From NCBI GenBank assembly GCA_900538885.1, contig UQAI01000005.1, positions 1 through 53,402 on the forward strand: DNA of 53,402 nt. Reading direction: 5' to 3'. A model generated the notes under the pieces. It made no database searches, was not told where the DNA came from, and was given only the letters and a program-made list of their open reading frames with translations. Origin of the DNA: an uncultured Mollicutes bacterium. GTDB lineage: Bacteria > Bacillota_I > Bacilli_A > ML615J-28 > CAG-313. The translations under genes were made by a program, and so were the position numbers. Below are positions 18,635 through 25,860 of this stretch, piece by piece. Every line of letters begins with the position of its first letter. Within the stretch, counting starts at the first letter, position 1.

Positions 18635-18755
18635 CTCATTTCACCTCATAATATAAGACACAAATGTTTTTTGTTATGAGCATTAATCTTAAAGAAATTA
18701 TTAATTAAATATTTAAATAAGAAAGTTAAAATTATTAAAGGACTATTTTTGTCTT

Positions 18756-18764
18756 ATTATATCA
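18756..18764 (-). promoter_or_regulatory. Extended -10 promoter for the small HTH gene
   Basis: TGATATAAT on the minus strand (TATAAT at 18756-18761). No good -35 is seen. The leader to the ATG would be about 115 bases and AT-rich, without an obvious structure. Confidence 0.4.
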
Positions 18765-18825
18765 TAAATAAAAATTTAACGCACAAAAAAAAAGAAAATT
18801 ATTTAAATTAACTAAATTACAATAA

Positions 18826-18856
18826 GAAAAAGGTGCATCTAATAAATGCACCAAAA
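18826..18856 (-). terminator. Terminator after eno
   Basis: GGTGCAT (18832-18838) pairs with ATGCACC (18846-18852). On the minus strand the hairpin is followed by TTTTTC. It lies just past the eno stop codon. Confidence 0.85.
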
Positions 18857-18860
18857 TTTG

Positions 18861-20153
18861 TTATTTCTTTAAATTATAGAAAGAGTTGATTCCTTCATAA
18901 GTTGCGGCTTCACCAAGTTCATCTTCAATTCTTAATAATTGATTGTACTTAGCGATACGGTCAGTACGTGATGCTGAACCAGTTTTGATTTGACCAGCAT
19001 TTAATGCTACTGCGATATCAGCAATTGTAGTATCTTCAGATTCACCACTACGATGTGATACAACAGCTGTATAACCAGCACGTTTAGCCATTTCGATTGC
19101 TGCGAAAGTTTCACTTAAAGTACCAATTTGGTTAACTTTAATTAAAATTGCATTAGCAACACCTAGAGAAATACCTTTAGCTAGACGTTCAGTATTAGTA
19201 ACGAATAGGTCATCACCAACTAATTGAACTTTCTTACCAAGTCTCTTAGTTAATACTTTCCATCCATCCCAGTCATTTTCATCTAGACCATCTTCAATTG
19301 AGATGATAGGATATTTTGCAACTAAACCTTCATAGAATTCAACCATTTCTTCAGCAGTTAATGATTTTCCTTCACTCTTTAGATCATATTTGTTAGTTTC
19401 TGGGTTGTAGAATTCACTTGATGCAACATCCATTGCTAGATATACATCTTTACCAGGAACGTAACCAGCATTTTTAATAGCTTCGATAACGCTTGCTAAT
19501 GCTTCTTCATTTGAAGAAAGTTTAGGAGCGTATCCGCCTTCATCACCTACAGCTGTGTTGCAGCCTTTAGCTTTAAGAACTTTCTTTAAGTTATGGAATA
19601 CTTCAGCACCCATTCTTAATGCTTCTCTAAATGTAGGAGCACCAACAGGCATAACCATAATTTCTTGAATATCAATACACCAGTCAGCATGAGCACCACC
19701 ATTTAAGATGTTCATCATTGGAGTTGGTAATTGATGAGCACTAAATCCACCAAAATAATTGTATAGAGGAATACCATAATAATCAGCAGCAGCTTTTGCA
19801 CATGCCATAGATACAGCAAGAATAGCATTAGCGCCTAATTTACCTTTATTAGGAGTACCATCTAATTCGATTAATTTTTTATCGATTAATAATTGTTGAG
19901 TTACATCATAACCAACGATTTCTGGGTAAATGATTTCATTAACATTTTCAACTGCTTTTAAAACACCTTTACCAAGATAACGATTTTTGTCACCATCACG
20001 TAATTCAACAGCTTCATGTTCACCAGTAGATGCACCACTAGGAACGATTGCACGGCCAAAAGCACCGCTTTCAGTTACAACTTCTACTTCAACAGTAGGA
20101 TTACCTCTTGAGTCTAAGACTTCACGAGCATACACTTCAGTAATATAAGGCAT
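18861..20153 (-). CDS. eno: Enolase
   Basis: Converts 2-phosphoglycerate to phosphoenolpyruvate in glycolysis. It is a complete 430-residue protein with the N-terminal EVLDSRGNPTVEVEV, the GDDLFVTN metal segment, catalytic lysine in LIKVNQIGTLSE, and the signature SHRSGESEDTTIAD. AAGGAGA precedes the ATG. It lies 87 bases downstream of gpmI, which makes its substrate, and also has a promoter of its own in that gap. Confidence 0.98.
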   Translation of the reverse strand: MPYITEVYAREVLDSRGNPTVEVEVVTESGAFGRAIVPSGASTGEHEAVELRDGDKNRYLGKGVLKAVENVNEIIYPEIVGYDVTQQLLIDKKLIELDGTPNKGKLGANAILAVSMACAKAAADYYGIPLYNYFGGFSAHQLPTPMMNILNGGAHADWCIDIQEIMVMPVGAPTFREALRMGAEVFHNLKKVLKAKGCNTAVGDEGGYAPKLSSNEEALASVIEAIKNAGYVPGKDVYLAMDVASSEFYNPETNKYDLKSEGKSLTAEEMVEFYEGLVAKYPIISIEDGLDENDWDGWKVLTKRLGKKVQLVGDDLFVTNTERLAKGISLGVANAILIKVNQIGTLSETFAAIEMAKRAGYTAVVSHRSGESEDTTIADIAVALNAGQIKTGSASRTDRIAKYNQLLRIEDELGEAATYEGINSFYNLKK

Positions 20154-20200
20154 AATTTATTTCTCCTTTTTAAGTGCTGTGCACTATTTTATCCATATAT

Positions 20201-20228
20201 ATTATATCACATTATCCATTTTTTTCAA
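20201..20228 (-). promoter_or_regulatory. Promoter of eno
   Basis: TTGAAA (20223-20228), a 16-base spacer and TATAAT (20201-20206), with the extended -10 TGATATAAT. A short hairpin (AGTGC-ACA-GCACT) lies between it and the ribosome binding site. It allows enolase to be made separately from gpmI. Confidence 0.65.
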
Positions 20229-20240
20229 AATGTTTGAATA

Positions 20241-21761
20241 TTATTTTTTATATCCTTTAATCATACTATGTCCAGTCATTTCTACTGGTTGTGGTTCATT
20301 TAATAATTCTAACATTGTTGGTGTTATATCACCTAAGTTACCAGTTTCACGTAGAATAACATCTGTTCTTGTGATTAGGAATGGAACTGGATTTGTTGTA
20401 TGAGCAGAGAATGGTTGATTATTTTCATCAAATACCTCATCAGCATTTCCATGGTCAGCAGTAATAATTAATGTACCACCAACTTTTTCAACTGCATCAT
20501 AAACTTTACCAACACACTCATCAACTGTTTCTACAGCTTTAACTGTCGCATCAAACACAGCAGTATGACCAACCATATCACAGTTAGCATAGTTTAAAAT
20601 GATTGTATCAAATTCTTTACTTTCAATTGCTTTTAAAACATAGTCTGTAACTTCATATGCGCTCATTTCAGGTTTTAAATCAAATGTTGCAACTTTAGGT
20701 GAAGGTATTAATATACGAGTCTCCCCTTTAAGTTCTTTATCAACACCACCATCAAAGAAATAAGTTACGTGTGCATATTTTTCAGTTTCTGCAATTCTAA
20801 GTTGTGTAAGCCCACGTTCGCTAATTACATCACCATACATATTGTCTAGTTTTTGAACACCAAAGTTAACTAAACCTTTTACATTTTCACTATATAGCAT
20901 CATTGAAACGAAGCAAATATTTTTGAATTCTTCATATCTAGTAAGAGCTGTTGCTTTTGGATTTGTAATAGCTGTACTAATTTGAATTGCTCTATCTGGT
21001 CTAAAGTTTGCGAAAATAACACTATCATTTTCTTTAATATTAGAACCTTTAGTTACAATATAAGGTTTAACAAATTCATCAGTTATATCTTCAGCATATG
21101 ATTCATCAATGCCTTCTAATAATCCTTTAACAGGTGCATCACCATACACTAATGCATTGTAAGCAAGTTGTGTACGATCATAGTTTTTATCACGGTCCAT
21201 TGCGTAATATCTACCAGTGACTACACCAATTTTTACTCCTTCATGACATGCATCTTGTAACATTGTTAAATACTCTTTTGCGGATTTAGGTGGAACATCT
21301 CTTCCATCTAAGAAAGCATGAACATATACTTGTTCAACTCCTGCTTCACGAGCCGCATTCATCAAATATATAATGTGGTTGATATGAGAATGAACACCAC
21401 CATCTGACATTAATCCCATTACATGTAGGGCACTATGATTCTTTTTAGCGTGTTCAATTGCTTCATGAATTGCAGGCATTTTATCTAATGTTTTATCTCT
21501 AACCGCAATATTTACTCTAGTCAATGATTGGAAAACAACACGTCCTGCCCCAATATTCATATGACCAACTTCACTATTTCCCATTTGACCTTCAGGAAGT
21601 CCTACTGCCTCACCAGATGCTTGAATTAATGTATGGGGATATTTCGCAAATATTCTATCAAGGTTTGGTTTTTTCGCCGCAGCAATGGCATTTCCATATG
21701 TATTTTCTCTAATACCAAAACCATCCATAATTACTAACATTACTAAATTTTTTTTACTCAT
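20241..21761 (-). CDS. gpmI: 2,3-bisphosphoglycerate-independent phosphoglycerate mutase
   Basis: Manganese enzyme that interconverts 3- and 2-phosphoglycerate. It is 506 residues with the N-terminal metal site MDGFGIRENTYGNA, the phosphoserine motif GNSEVGHMNIGAGR near residue 60, the FLDGRDVPPKSA segment, and the C-terminal metal site ITADHGNADE. It is complete. A purine-rich GGGGGAA site precedes the ATG. eno follows immediately, a common glycolytic pairing. Confidence 0.97.
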   Translation of the reverse strand: MSKKNLVMLVIMDGFGIRENTYGNAIAAAKKPNLDRIFAKYPHTLIQASGEAVGLPEGQMGNSEVGHMNIGAGRVVFQSLTRVNIAVRDKTLDKMPAIHEAIEHAKKNHSALHVMGLMSDGGVHSHINHIIYLMNAAREAGVEQVYVHAFLDGRDVPPKSAKEYLTMLQDACHEGVKIGVVTGRYYAMDRDKNYDRTQLAYNALVYGDAPVKGLLEGIDESYAEDITDEFVKPYIVTKGSNIKENDSVIFANFRPDRAIQISTAITNPKATALTRYEEFKNICFVSMMLYSENVKGLVNFGVQKLDNMYGDVISERGLTQLRIAETEKYAHVTYFFDGGVDKELKGETRILIPSPKVATFDLKPEMSAYEVTDYVLKAIESKEFDTIILNYANCDMVGHTAVFDATVKAVETVDECVGKVYDAVEKVGGTLIITADHGNADEVFDENNQPFSAHTTNPVPFLITRTDVILRETGNLGDITPTMLELLNEPQPVEMTGHSMIKGYKK

Positions 21762-21801
21762 TATTTTTCCCCCAATCTTTGGTACGGTATCAACCTATAT
21801 T

Positions 21802-21830
21802 ATTATACCAATTTTTTTATTTTTCTTCAA
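21802..21830 (-). promoter_or_regulatory. Promoter of gpmI
   Basis: TTGAAG (21825-21830), a 17-base spacer and TATAAT (21802-21807), with a TGG extended -10. Confidence 0.72.
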
Positions 21831-21910
21831 CTATTTGAATATATATTTTTAAGACAGAATTTTCAAAAGACAGTACTTTAAATTTATATATCAATTAAAT
21901 TAGTTTTTTA

Positions 21911-21948
21911 AAAAGCATACCAATAGACTCAGGGTCTTTGATATGCTC
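21911..21948 (-). terminator. Terminator after the secreted 164-residue protein gene
   Basis: A long hairpin: AGCATA(C/T)CAA pairs with the matching TTG-ATATGCT arm and an inner AGAC/GTCT stem, with a small loop. On the minus strand it ends in TTTTT. It isolates the secreted-protein pair from gpmI. Confidence 0.82.
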
Positions 21949-21989
21949 TATTTATGTTATTCTGTTATTGTTTAGTCCATTCTTTTCTT

Positions 21990-22484
21990 TTAATACACTT
22001 TTCCTTGTCTTGTTTCAGACTTAACTAATACTTCTTTTGACATCTCAACATATGATGTCGATTCTGCTTTTGTAATTACTTCATTTGTTGTAACATTTTT
22101 AAAGTTTTCTTTTTGTTTTTTTAAGTAATTAGTTGGCCCAGCATAATATTTCTTTTCATCTGTATTATATGGTAGTGAACCATTTAGTGAATATTCCATT
22201 ACATCTAGGGTTTCACTAGAATATACTACATATCCAGATCCTTCAAATTCTACATATATGTAATCTGGTGACTCATCTAGATTATATAAATATTCCATTG
22301 ATGATATTTCAACATTATTAAATAAATCATTTGTTACTTCTTTAATCAGTGTAACTTGTTCACTATCTTTTACAAAAGCATATACTGATATATATTTATT
22401 TGATACAGCAGTTATTGTAATAATTGTAAATAATAATATATTAGAAAATAATAGTTTATTTATTACTGCTTTTATTTTTTTCAT
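21990..22484 (-). CDS. Small secreted protein of unknown function
   Basis: 164 residues with a hydrophobic N-terminal signal or anchor (about 8-28) and no lipobox. The middle part, YVEFEGSGYVVYSSETLDVMEYSLNGSLPY followed by KKYYAGPTNYL, resembles the propeptide-like domain at the front of some streptopain- or C39-type secreted peptidases of Firmicutes. No peptidase domain follows. It may therefore be a free prodomain/inhibitor or a truncated relative; this is a weak resemblance. The ATG has GGAGGAAC upstream, inside a sequence that is duplicated ahead of the next gene. It is the second gene of a two-gene unit. Confidence 0.7.
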   Translation of the reverse strand: MKKIKAVINKLLFSNILLFTIITITAVSNKYISVYAFVKDSEQVTLIKEVTNDLFNNVEISSMEYLYNLDESPDYIYVEFEGSGYVVYSSETLDVMEYSLNGSLPYNTDEKKYYAGPTNYLKKQKENFKNVTTNEVITKAESTSYVEMSKEVLVKSETRQGKVY

Positions 22485-22520
22485 ATTGTTCCTCCATTTT
22501 ATTCTTTATTTGTTTCTTTT
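22471..22520. repeat. Leader repeat, copy A
   Basis: About 50 bases cover the start codon and first codons (MKKIK), the GGAGGAACAAT site and the AT-rich stretch upstream of the 164-residue protein gene. They match copy B at 23401-23449, with a single extra base (an A after CCTCC on the plus strand). It also overlaps the end of the 302-residue lipoprotein gene. Confidence 0.85.
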
Positions 22521-23414
22521 TAGTTTTAAGTATCCACCATTTTGAAATTCAGGATTATCAAAATCCCATATATCCTCACTCCAACCTAATTCGTTAGTGT
22601 AGTATTCTTTTTTCTCATAACCAGAAATTGCACAATTAGTATTTTTACCCTTTGTCACTCTATCATCATGTGCCTCGTCTTCTGTATTAGCTATTTTATT
22701 ATACCAACCATGTGATATTATGGCATCATTTACTTCAACATTTGAGTAGCAGTTTATAATTTCTGCTTTGATTTCAGATGCAAAACTATAATTTCTAGTA
22801 GCTATTCCACCACTATAAACAATGCCAATAGAAGGAATACTAGGGTTACCAACGGTACCAGTACATATTCCTGATATTCTACCAATCGCATAACAATCTT
22901 TAATAACACTATAGTTTTCACCTGCAATTCCTCCTATTGAAGGGCACATACCTCTTCTTGTCCAATAAACATCTATATCAAAATTTGTTACTCCTAACCT
23001 TTCTATGGTGCCATAGTTAATATCAAATAGGCCTAAGCAATCAATATAATATCTATGGTCTGGATATTCATTCTTAATACCAAAATTACTTATTTCATAA
23101 CCATTACCATTAAAATGACCTTTGAAATAATGAATTGGATTCCAGTTTATTCCTTCTAAATCGATATCAGCTTGTAATTCATAATATAAATCATTACCTT
23201 TATTTTCATTTGTTTGATTAGATAAATAGATTAGTTTTCCTTTTGTATCTATTACATATGGATTATCAATCGTTCCATCACCTTCTGTGTAGGTTTCTTC
23301 ACCTTCTAGTTTTTGATATTCTTCTACGGGTATATAGTCATAACCACAACTTGTTGCTATAATCAAAAACATAAATAATATAAAGATTATTTGTAAACTT
23401 TTTATTTTTTTCAT
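22506..23414 (-). CDS. Lipoprotein with a GLUG-like beta domain
   Basis: 302 residues. A signal peptide ends in LIIATSC (lipid cysteine 23). After a short linker (GDGTIDNPYVIDTKGKLIYLSN) comes a GLUG-like beta-helical region. It includes YELQADIDLEGINWNPIHYFKGHFNGNGYEISNF, GLFDINYGTIERLGV and GGIAGENYSVIKDCYAIGRI, ending in a short WSEDIWDF..GGYLKLKRNK tail. The first segment resembles the one near residue 1300 of the giant lipoprotein. Such domains occur in secreted adhesin-like proteins. Substrate or partner is unknown. Confidence 0.82.
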   Translation of the reverse strand: MKKIKSLQIIFILFMFLIIATSCGYDYIPVEEYQKLEGEETYTEGDGTIDNPYVIDTKGKLIYLSNQTNENKGNDLYYELQADIDLEGINWNPIHYFKGHFNGNGYEISNFGIKNEYPDHRYYIDCLGLFDINYGTIERLGVTNFDIDVYWTRRGMCPSIGGIAGENYSVIKDCYAIGRISGICTGTVGNPSIPSIGIVYSGGIATRNYSFASEIKAEIINCYSNVEVNDAIISHGWYNKIANTEDEAHDDRVTKGKNTNCAISGYEKKEYYTNELGWSEDIWDFDNPEFQNGGYLKLKRNK

Positions 23415-23449
23415 ATTGTTCCTCCTTTTATTCTTTATTTGTTTCTTTT
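23401..23449. repeat. Leader repeat, copy B
   Basis: 49 bases matching copy A (22471-22520) across the start codon, ribosome binding site and upstream AT-rich stretch. On the minus strand it begins with the bases that encode the C-terminal KRNK-stop of the lipoprotein in copy A. So it looks like the scar of a tandem duplication, or the remains of a third gene. Confidence 0.85.
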
Positions 23450-23526
23450 ATTAATATGCTGTAAACTACTCTAAGGTTTATGCTACTAAATAAAGTTTAT
23501 AAAACTGTTCTAGGCATATTTTGACG

Positions 23527-23559
23527 AAAAAACACCCTTGTCCTAAGAGTGCTTTTTTT
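23527..23559. terminator. Terminator in the leader of the secreted-protein pair
   Basis: CACTCTT pairs with AAGGGTG around AGGAC (read on the minus strand; plus-strand arms 23533-23551). It is flanked by T runs on both strands. It lies between a good minus-strand promoter (23624-23652) and the lipoprotein ATG at 23414, so it is either an attenuator or the end of a short RNA. Confidence 0.72.
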
Positions 23560-23623
23560 AGTCTATATTGTTTTCTAAGAGTGTTTTTATTGCATACTTA
23601 GGAAATGTATTTTTTACATTTTC

Positions 23624-23652
23624 AGTATACCATAATATGGAATTTAAAGCAA
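23624..23652 (-). promoter_or_regulatory. Promoter upstream of the secreted-protein pair
   Basis: TTGCTT (23647-23652), a 17-base spacer and TATACT (23624-23629), with a TGG extended -10. The transcript would start near 23617, about 200 bases before the lipoprotein ATG, and would first meet the hairpin at 23527-23559. Confidence 0.6.
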
Positions 23653-23683
23653 GTGTTTTATTTAAATTATTTTATGATCCATG

Positions 23684-24196
23684 TTATTGTTTAGTTACAA
23701 CATTTTCTTTTAGTATTACGAGTACAACTCTTTTATACAACACATAAACAAGTCCAGTAGTTATTGGCCATTTAATAAGCATTGTAGGAATTCGTACACC
23801 CAATCCTACTATCATTTTATCTACACCATTCCAAAGCATTAATTGGATAGAATTAATACCTGTTGTTACTACTGATGTTAGTAGAACTACTAAAAATAAA
23901 ACTAGCAAGTTTACTTTACGTTTGTAGAAAATTCCACCAACAGCTCCCCAAAGTAAAGCTGAAAACATCATAATAAATGAATAACTATAACCGGACAATA
24001 AACTATACAGAAAATCTGAACTAAACGCTACTACCATTCCCCATAATGGTCCGGCAATAATGCCTGCTAGAATTAATGGTGTATCAAATAAGCTAATACG
24101 ATGAAGGCCATTTCCAAAACTAAATGTTTTTAATATTACCGAGATTGCGGTTAAAATTGCAAGAATTGCTATACGTTTGATAATCGATTTTTTCAT
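23684..24196 (-). CDS. ECF transporter S component, FolT-like
   Basis: Substrate-binding membrane subunit of an energy-coupling-factor vitamin importer. It is 170 residues from the ATG at 24196 (GGAGG five bases upstream) with about five to six membrane segments. An LFDTPLILAGIIAGPLWGMVVAFSSDFL stretch and ALLWGAVGGIFYKRK fit the folate/FolT-like branch of S components. The substrate cannot be proven from sequence. No EcfA/EcfT genes are in the window, so it would share a general ECF module encoded elsewhere. It overlaps the end of ung by four bases. Confidence 0.8.
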   Translation of the reverse strand: MKKSIIKRIAILAILTAISVILKTFSFGNGLHRISLFDTPLILAGIIAGPLWGMVVAFSSDFLYSLLSGYSYSFIMMFSALLWGAVGGIFYKRKVNLLVLFLVVLLTSVVTTGINSIQLMLWNGVDKMIVGLGVRIPTMLIKWPITTGLVYVLYKRVVLVILKENVVTKQ

Positions 24197-24837
24197 GGTA
24201 GCCTCCAAAATTCTTTAGTTACATTTAAGAATTCACAAGTTCTTGAAAAGATTTTACTACCAAAAAAGCCTTGGTATGCACTAAGTGGTGAAGGGTGTGG
24301 TGCCTCAATTATTAAGTGATTTGGGTTATTTAAAAAAGCCTTAATGCTTCTTGCTTGATTACCTAAAAGAATAAAAACAATTTTCCAATTACAAGTGTTT
24401 ATTTTCTTAATAACTGCTTCTGTAAAAGTTTCCCATCCCATCTTTTGATGAGAAAGAGAAAGACCAGATTCTACTGTTAATATTCTATTAAGAAGTAGCA
24501 CTCCGTTTTTAGCCCAAGGAGTTAAATCTCCACTTGTTGGATATGGTAGATGTAAATCATCTGTCATTTCTTTATATATATTCTGTAAACTTTTAGGGAG
24601 TCTTACACCGGGATTAACCGAGAATGCAAGTCCATTCGCAAACCCTGGTGTTTGATATGGATCTTGACCAATAATTACTACTTTTACTTTTTCTAATGGA
24701 GTAAGTAATAAGGCTTGATATATATGATCATATGGTGGAAAAATAGTTTTTGTTTGATACAACACTTTAATTTGTTGATTTAGTTTTTCAAAATATGGTT
24801 TATTCATTTCTTCAATCATTAGTTCTTTCCAACTCAT
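24193..24837 (-). CDS. ung: Uracil-DNA glycosylase
   Basis: Removes uracil from DNA as the first step of base-excision repair. It is 214 residues, family 1. It has the catalytic water-activating motif GQDPYQTPGFANGLAFSV near residue 57 and the minor-groove loop HPSPLSAYQGFFGSK near the C-terminus. AGGAGG lies seven bases before the ATG. It is coupled to the ECF S-component gene. Confidence 0.96.
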   Translation of the reverse strand: MSWKELMIEEMNKPYFEKLNQQIKVLYQTKTIFPPYDHIYQALLLTPLEKVKVVIIGQDPYQTPGFANGLAFSVNPGVRLPKSLQNIYKEMTDDLHLPYPTSGDLTPWAKNGVLLLNRILTVESGLSLSHQKMGWETFTEAVIKKINTCNWKIVFILLGNQARSIKAFLNNPNHLIIEAPHPSPLSAYQGFFGSKIFSRTCEFLNVTKEFWRLP

Positions 24838-24869
24838 ATTATTACCTCCTAACCTTTATATACTTGAAT

Positions 24870-24898
24870 ATTATACCACATTTTAGATTAACATTTAA
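24870..24898 (-). promoter_or_regulatory. Promoter of ung and the ECF S-component gene
   Basis: TATAAT (24870-24875) with a TGG extended -10. The -35 is a weak TTAAAT (24893-24898) at 17 bases. Confidence 0.5.
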
Positions 24899-24945
24899 TT
24901 TATTTGATAGATATTTTATTTAAACATTAGATTAAAATATTAACT

Positions 24946-24978
24946 AAAGAAAAAACTTAAAGTTTTAGGCTTTAAGTT
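24946..24978 (-). terminator. Terminator after sigG
   Basis: AACTTAAAG (24954-24962) pairs with CTTTAAGTT (24970-24978). The minus strand then reads TTTTTTC. It directly follows the sigG stop. Confidence 0.85.
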
Positions 24979-24981
24979 ATA

Positions 24982-25749
24982 CTATTTATTAAAGATTATC
25001 TTCAATGCACTTTTTTCAAGTCTTGACACTTGAGCTTGAGATATTCCAAGTTCTTCCGCAATTTCCATTTGAGTTTTGTTGTCATAGTATCTATCATATA
25101 TAATGTTACGTAACCGATCATTTAATCTTGCGATACCTTCTTCTATTATCATTTTATTTAGTCTTTTTTCTTCACTCATACTATCATCTGGTATTTGATC
25201 AACTAAATAGATTTCATCTCCACCATTATTGAAAATGGGCGTAAAAATGGAAACAGGTTCTTGGATGGCTTCTAAAGCTATTACAATATCGATAGTTTCA
25301 ACATTTATTCCTTTCGCAATTTCTTCAATTGTTGGTTCTTTCATATGCTCTGATATATATTTTTCTTTAAACTGTAAAGCCTTATATGCTATATCTTTCA
25401 TTGATCTTGACACTCTAATTTTAGAATTGTCTCTTAAGTATCTTCTAATTTCACCAATAATCATTGGTACCGCATAAGTAGAAAACTTAACGCCATGAGA
25501 AAAATCAAAATTATCAATTGCCTTTATTAGCCCCATCGCTCCTACTTGAAATAAATCATCAAGGTTTTCACCTCGATTATTAAATTTTTTAATTACACTT
25601 AAAACTAATTTTAAGTTCCCTTCTACCACCATATCACGAGCCTCTTTGTCACCCGCTTGACTTTTTTTAATTAGTTCTAGTGCTTCATCTGAAGGTAGAA
25701 CTTTAAGTTCAGCTGTATTAACTCCTGTTATTTCAACTTTATTACGCAT
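24982..25749 (-). CDS. sigG: Late forespore sigma factor SigG
   Basis: RNA polymerase sigma factor that, in Bacillus, drives late forespore genes after engulfment. It is 255 residues from the ATG at 25749, chosen because AGGAGG lies eight bases upstream and RNKVEITGVNT matches the SigG N-terminus. Region 2 (EGNLKLVLSVIKKFNNRGENLDDLFQVGAMGLIKAIDNFD and VKFSTYAVPMIIGEIRRYLRDN), region 3 and region 4 (LGISQAQVSRLEKSAL) are complete. In B. subtilis sigG follows sigE directly. Here a DUF2130 gene lies between, with a hairpin before sigG, so it needs its own promoter. A GCATA at about 35 bases upstream is compatible with a SigF/SigG -35, but no convincing -10 is seen. Confidence 0.93.
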   Translation of the reverse strand: MRNKVEITGVNTAELKVLPSDEALELIKKSQAGDKEARDMVVEGNLKLVLSVIKKFNNRGENLDDLFQVGAMGLIKAIDNFDFSHGVKFSTYAVPMIIGEIRRYLRDNSKIRVSRSMKDIAYKALQFKEKYISEHMKEPTIEEIAKGINVETIDIVIALEAIQEPVSIFTPIFNNGGDEIYLVDQIPDDSMSEEKRLNKMIIEEGIARLNDRLRNIIYDRYYDNKTQMEIAEELGISQAQVSRLEKSALKIIFNK

Positions 25750-25818
25750 AATCATATCCTCCTACTTTAATTATCGGATGAAATGATTGTTTTTATGCAA
25801 AATAATTTAAAAATATTT

Positions 25819-25858
25819 AAAAGGTATATGTCTATTTGTTTTAAACATATACCTTTTT
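25819..25858. terminator. Terminator between the DUF2130 gene and sigG
   Basis: AAAAGGTATATGT pairs with ACATATACCTTTT over a loop of about 12 bases, with T-rich ends on both strands. It follows the DUF2130 stop and would isolate sigG from upstream transcription. Confidence 0.82.
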
Positions 25859-25860
25859 AT

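Noticed and set aside
25755..25815. SigF-type promoter for sigG
   Set aside because: A GCATA is present at a plausible distance, but the -10 region matches the consensus poorly, so no feature was called.
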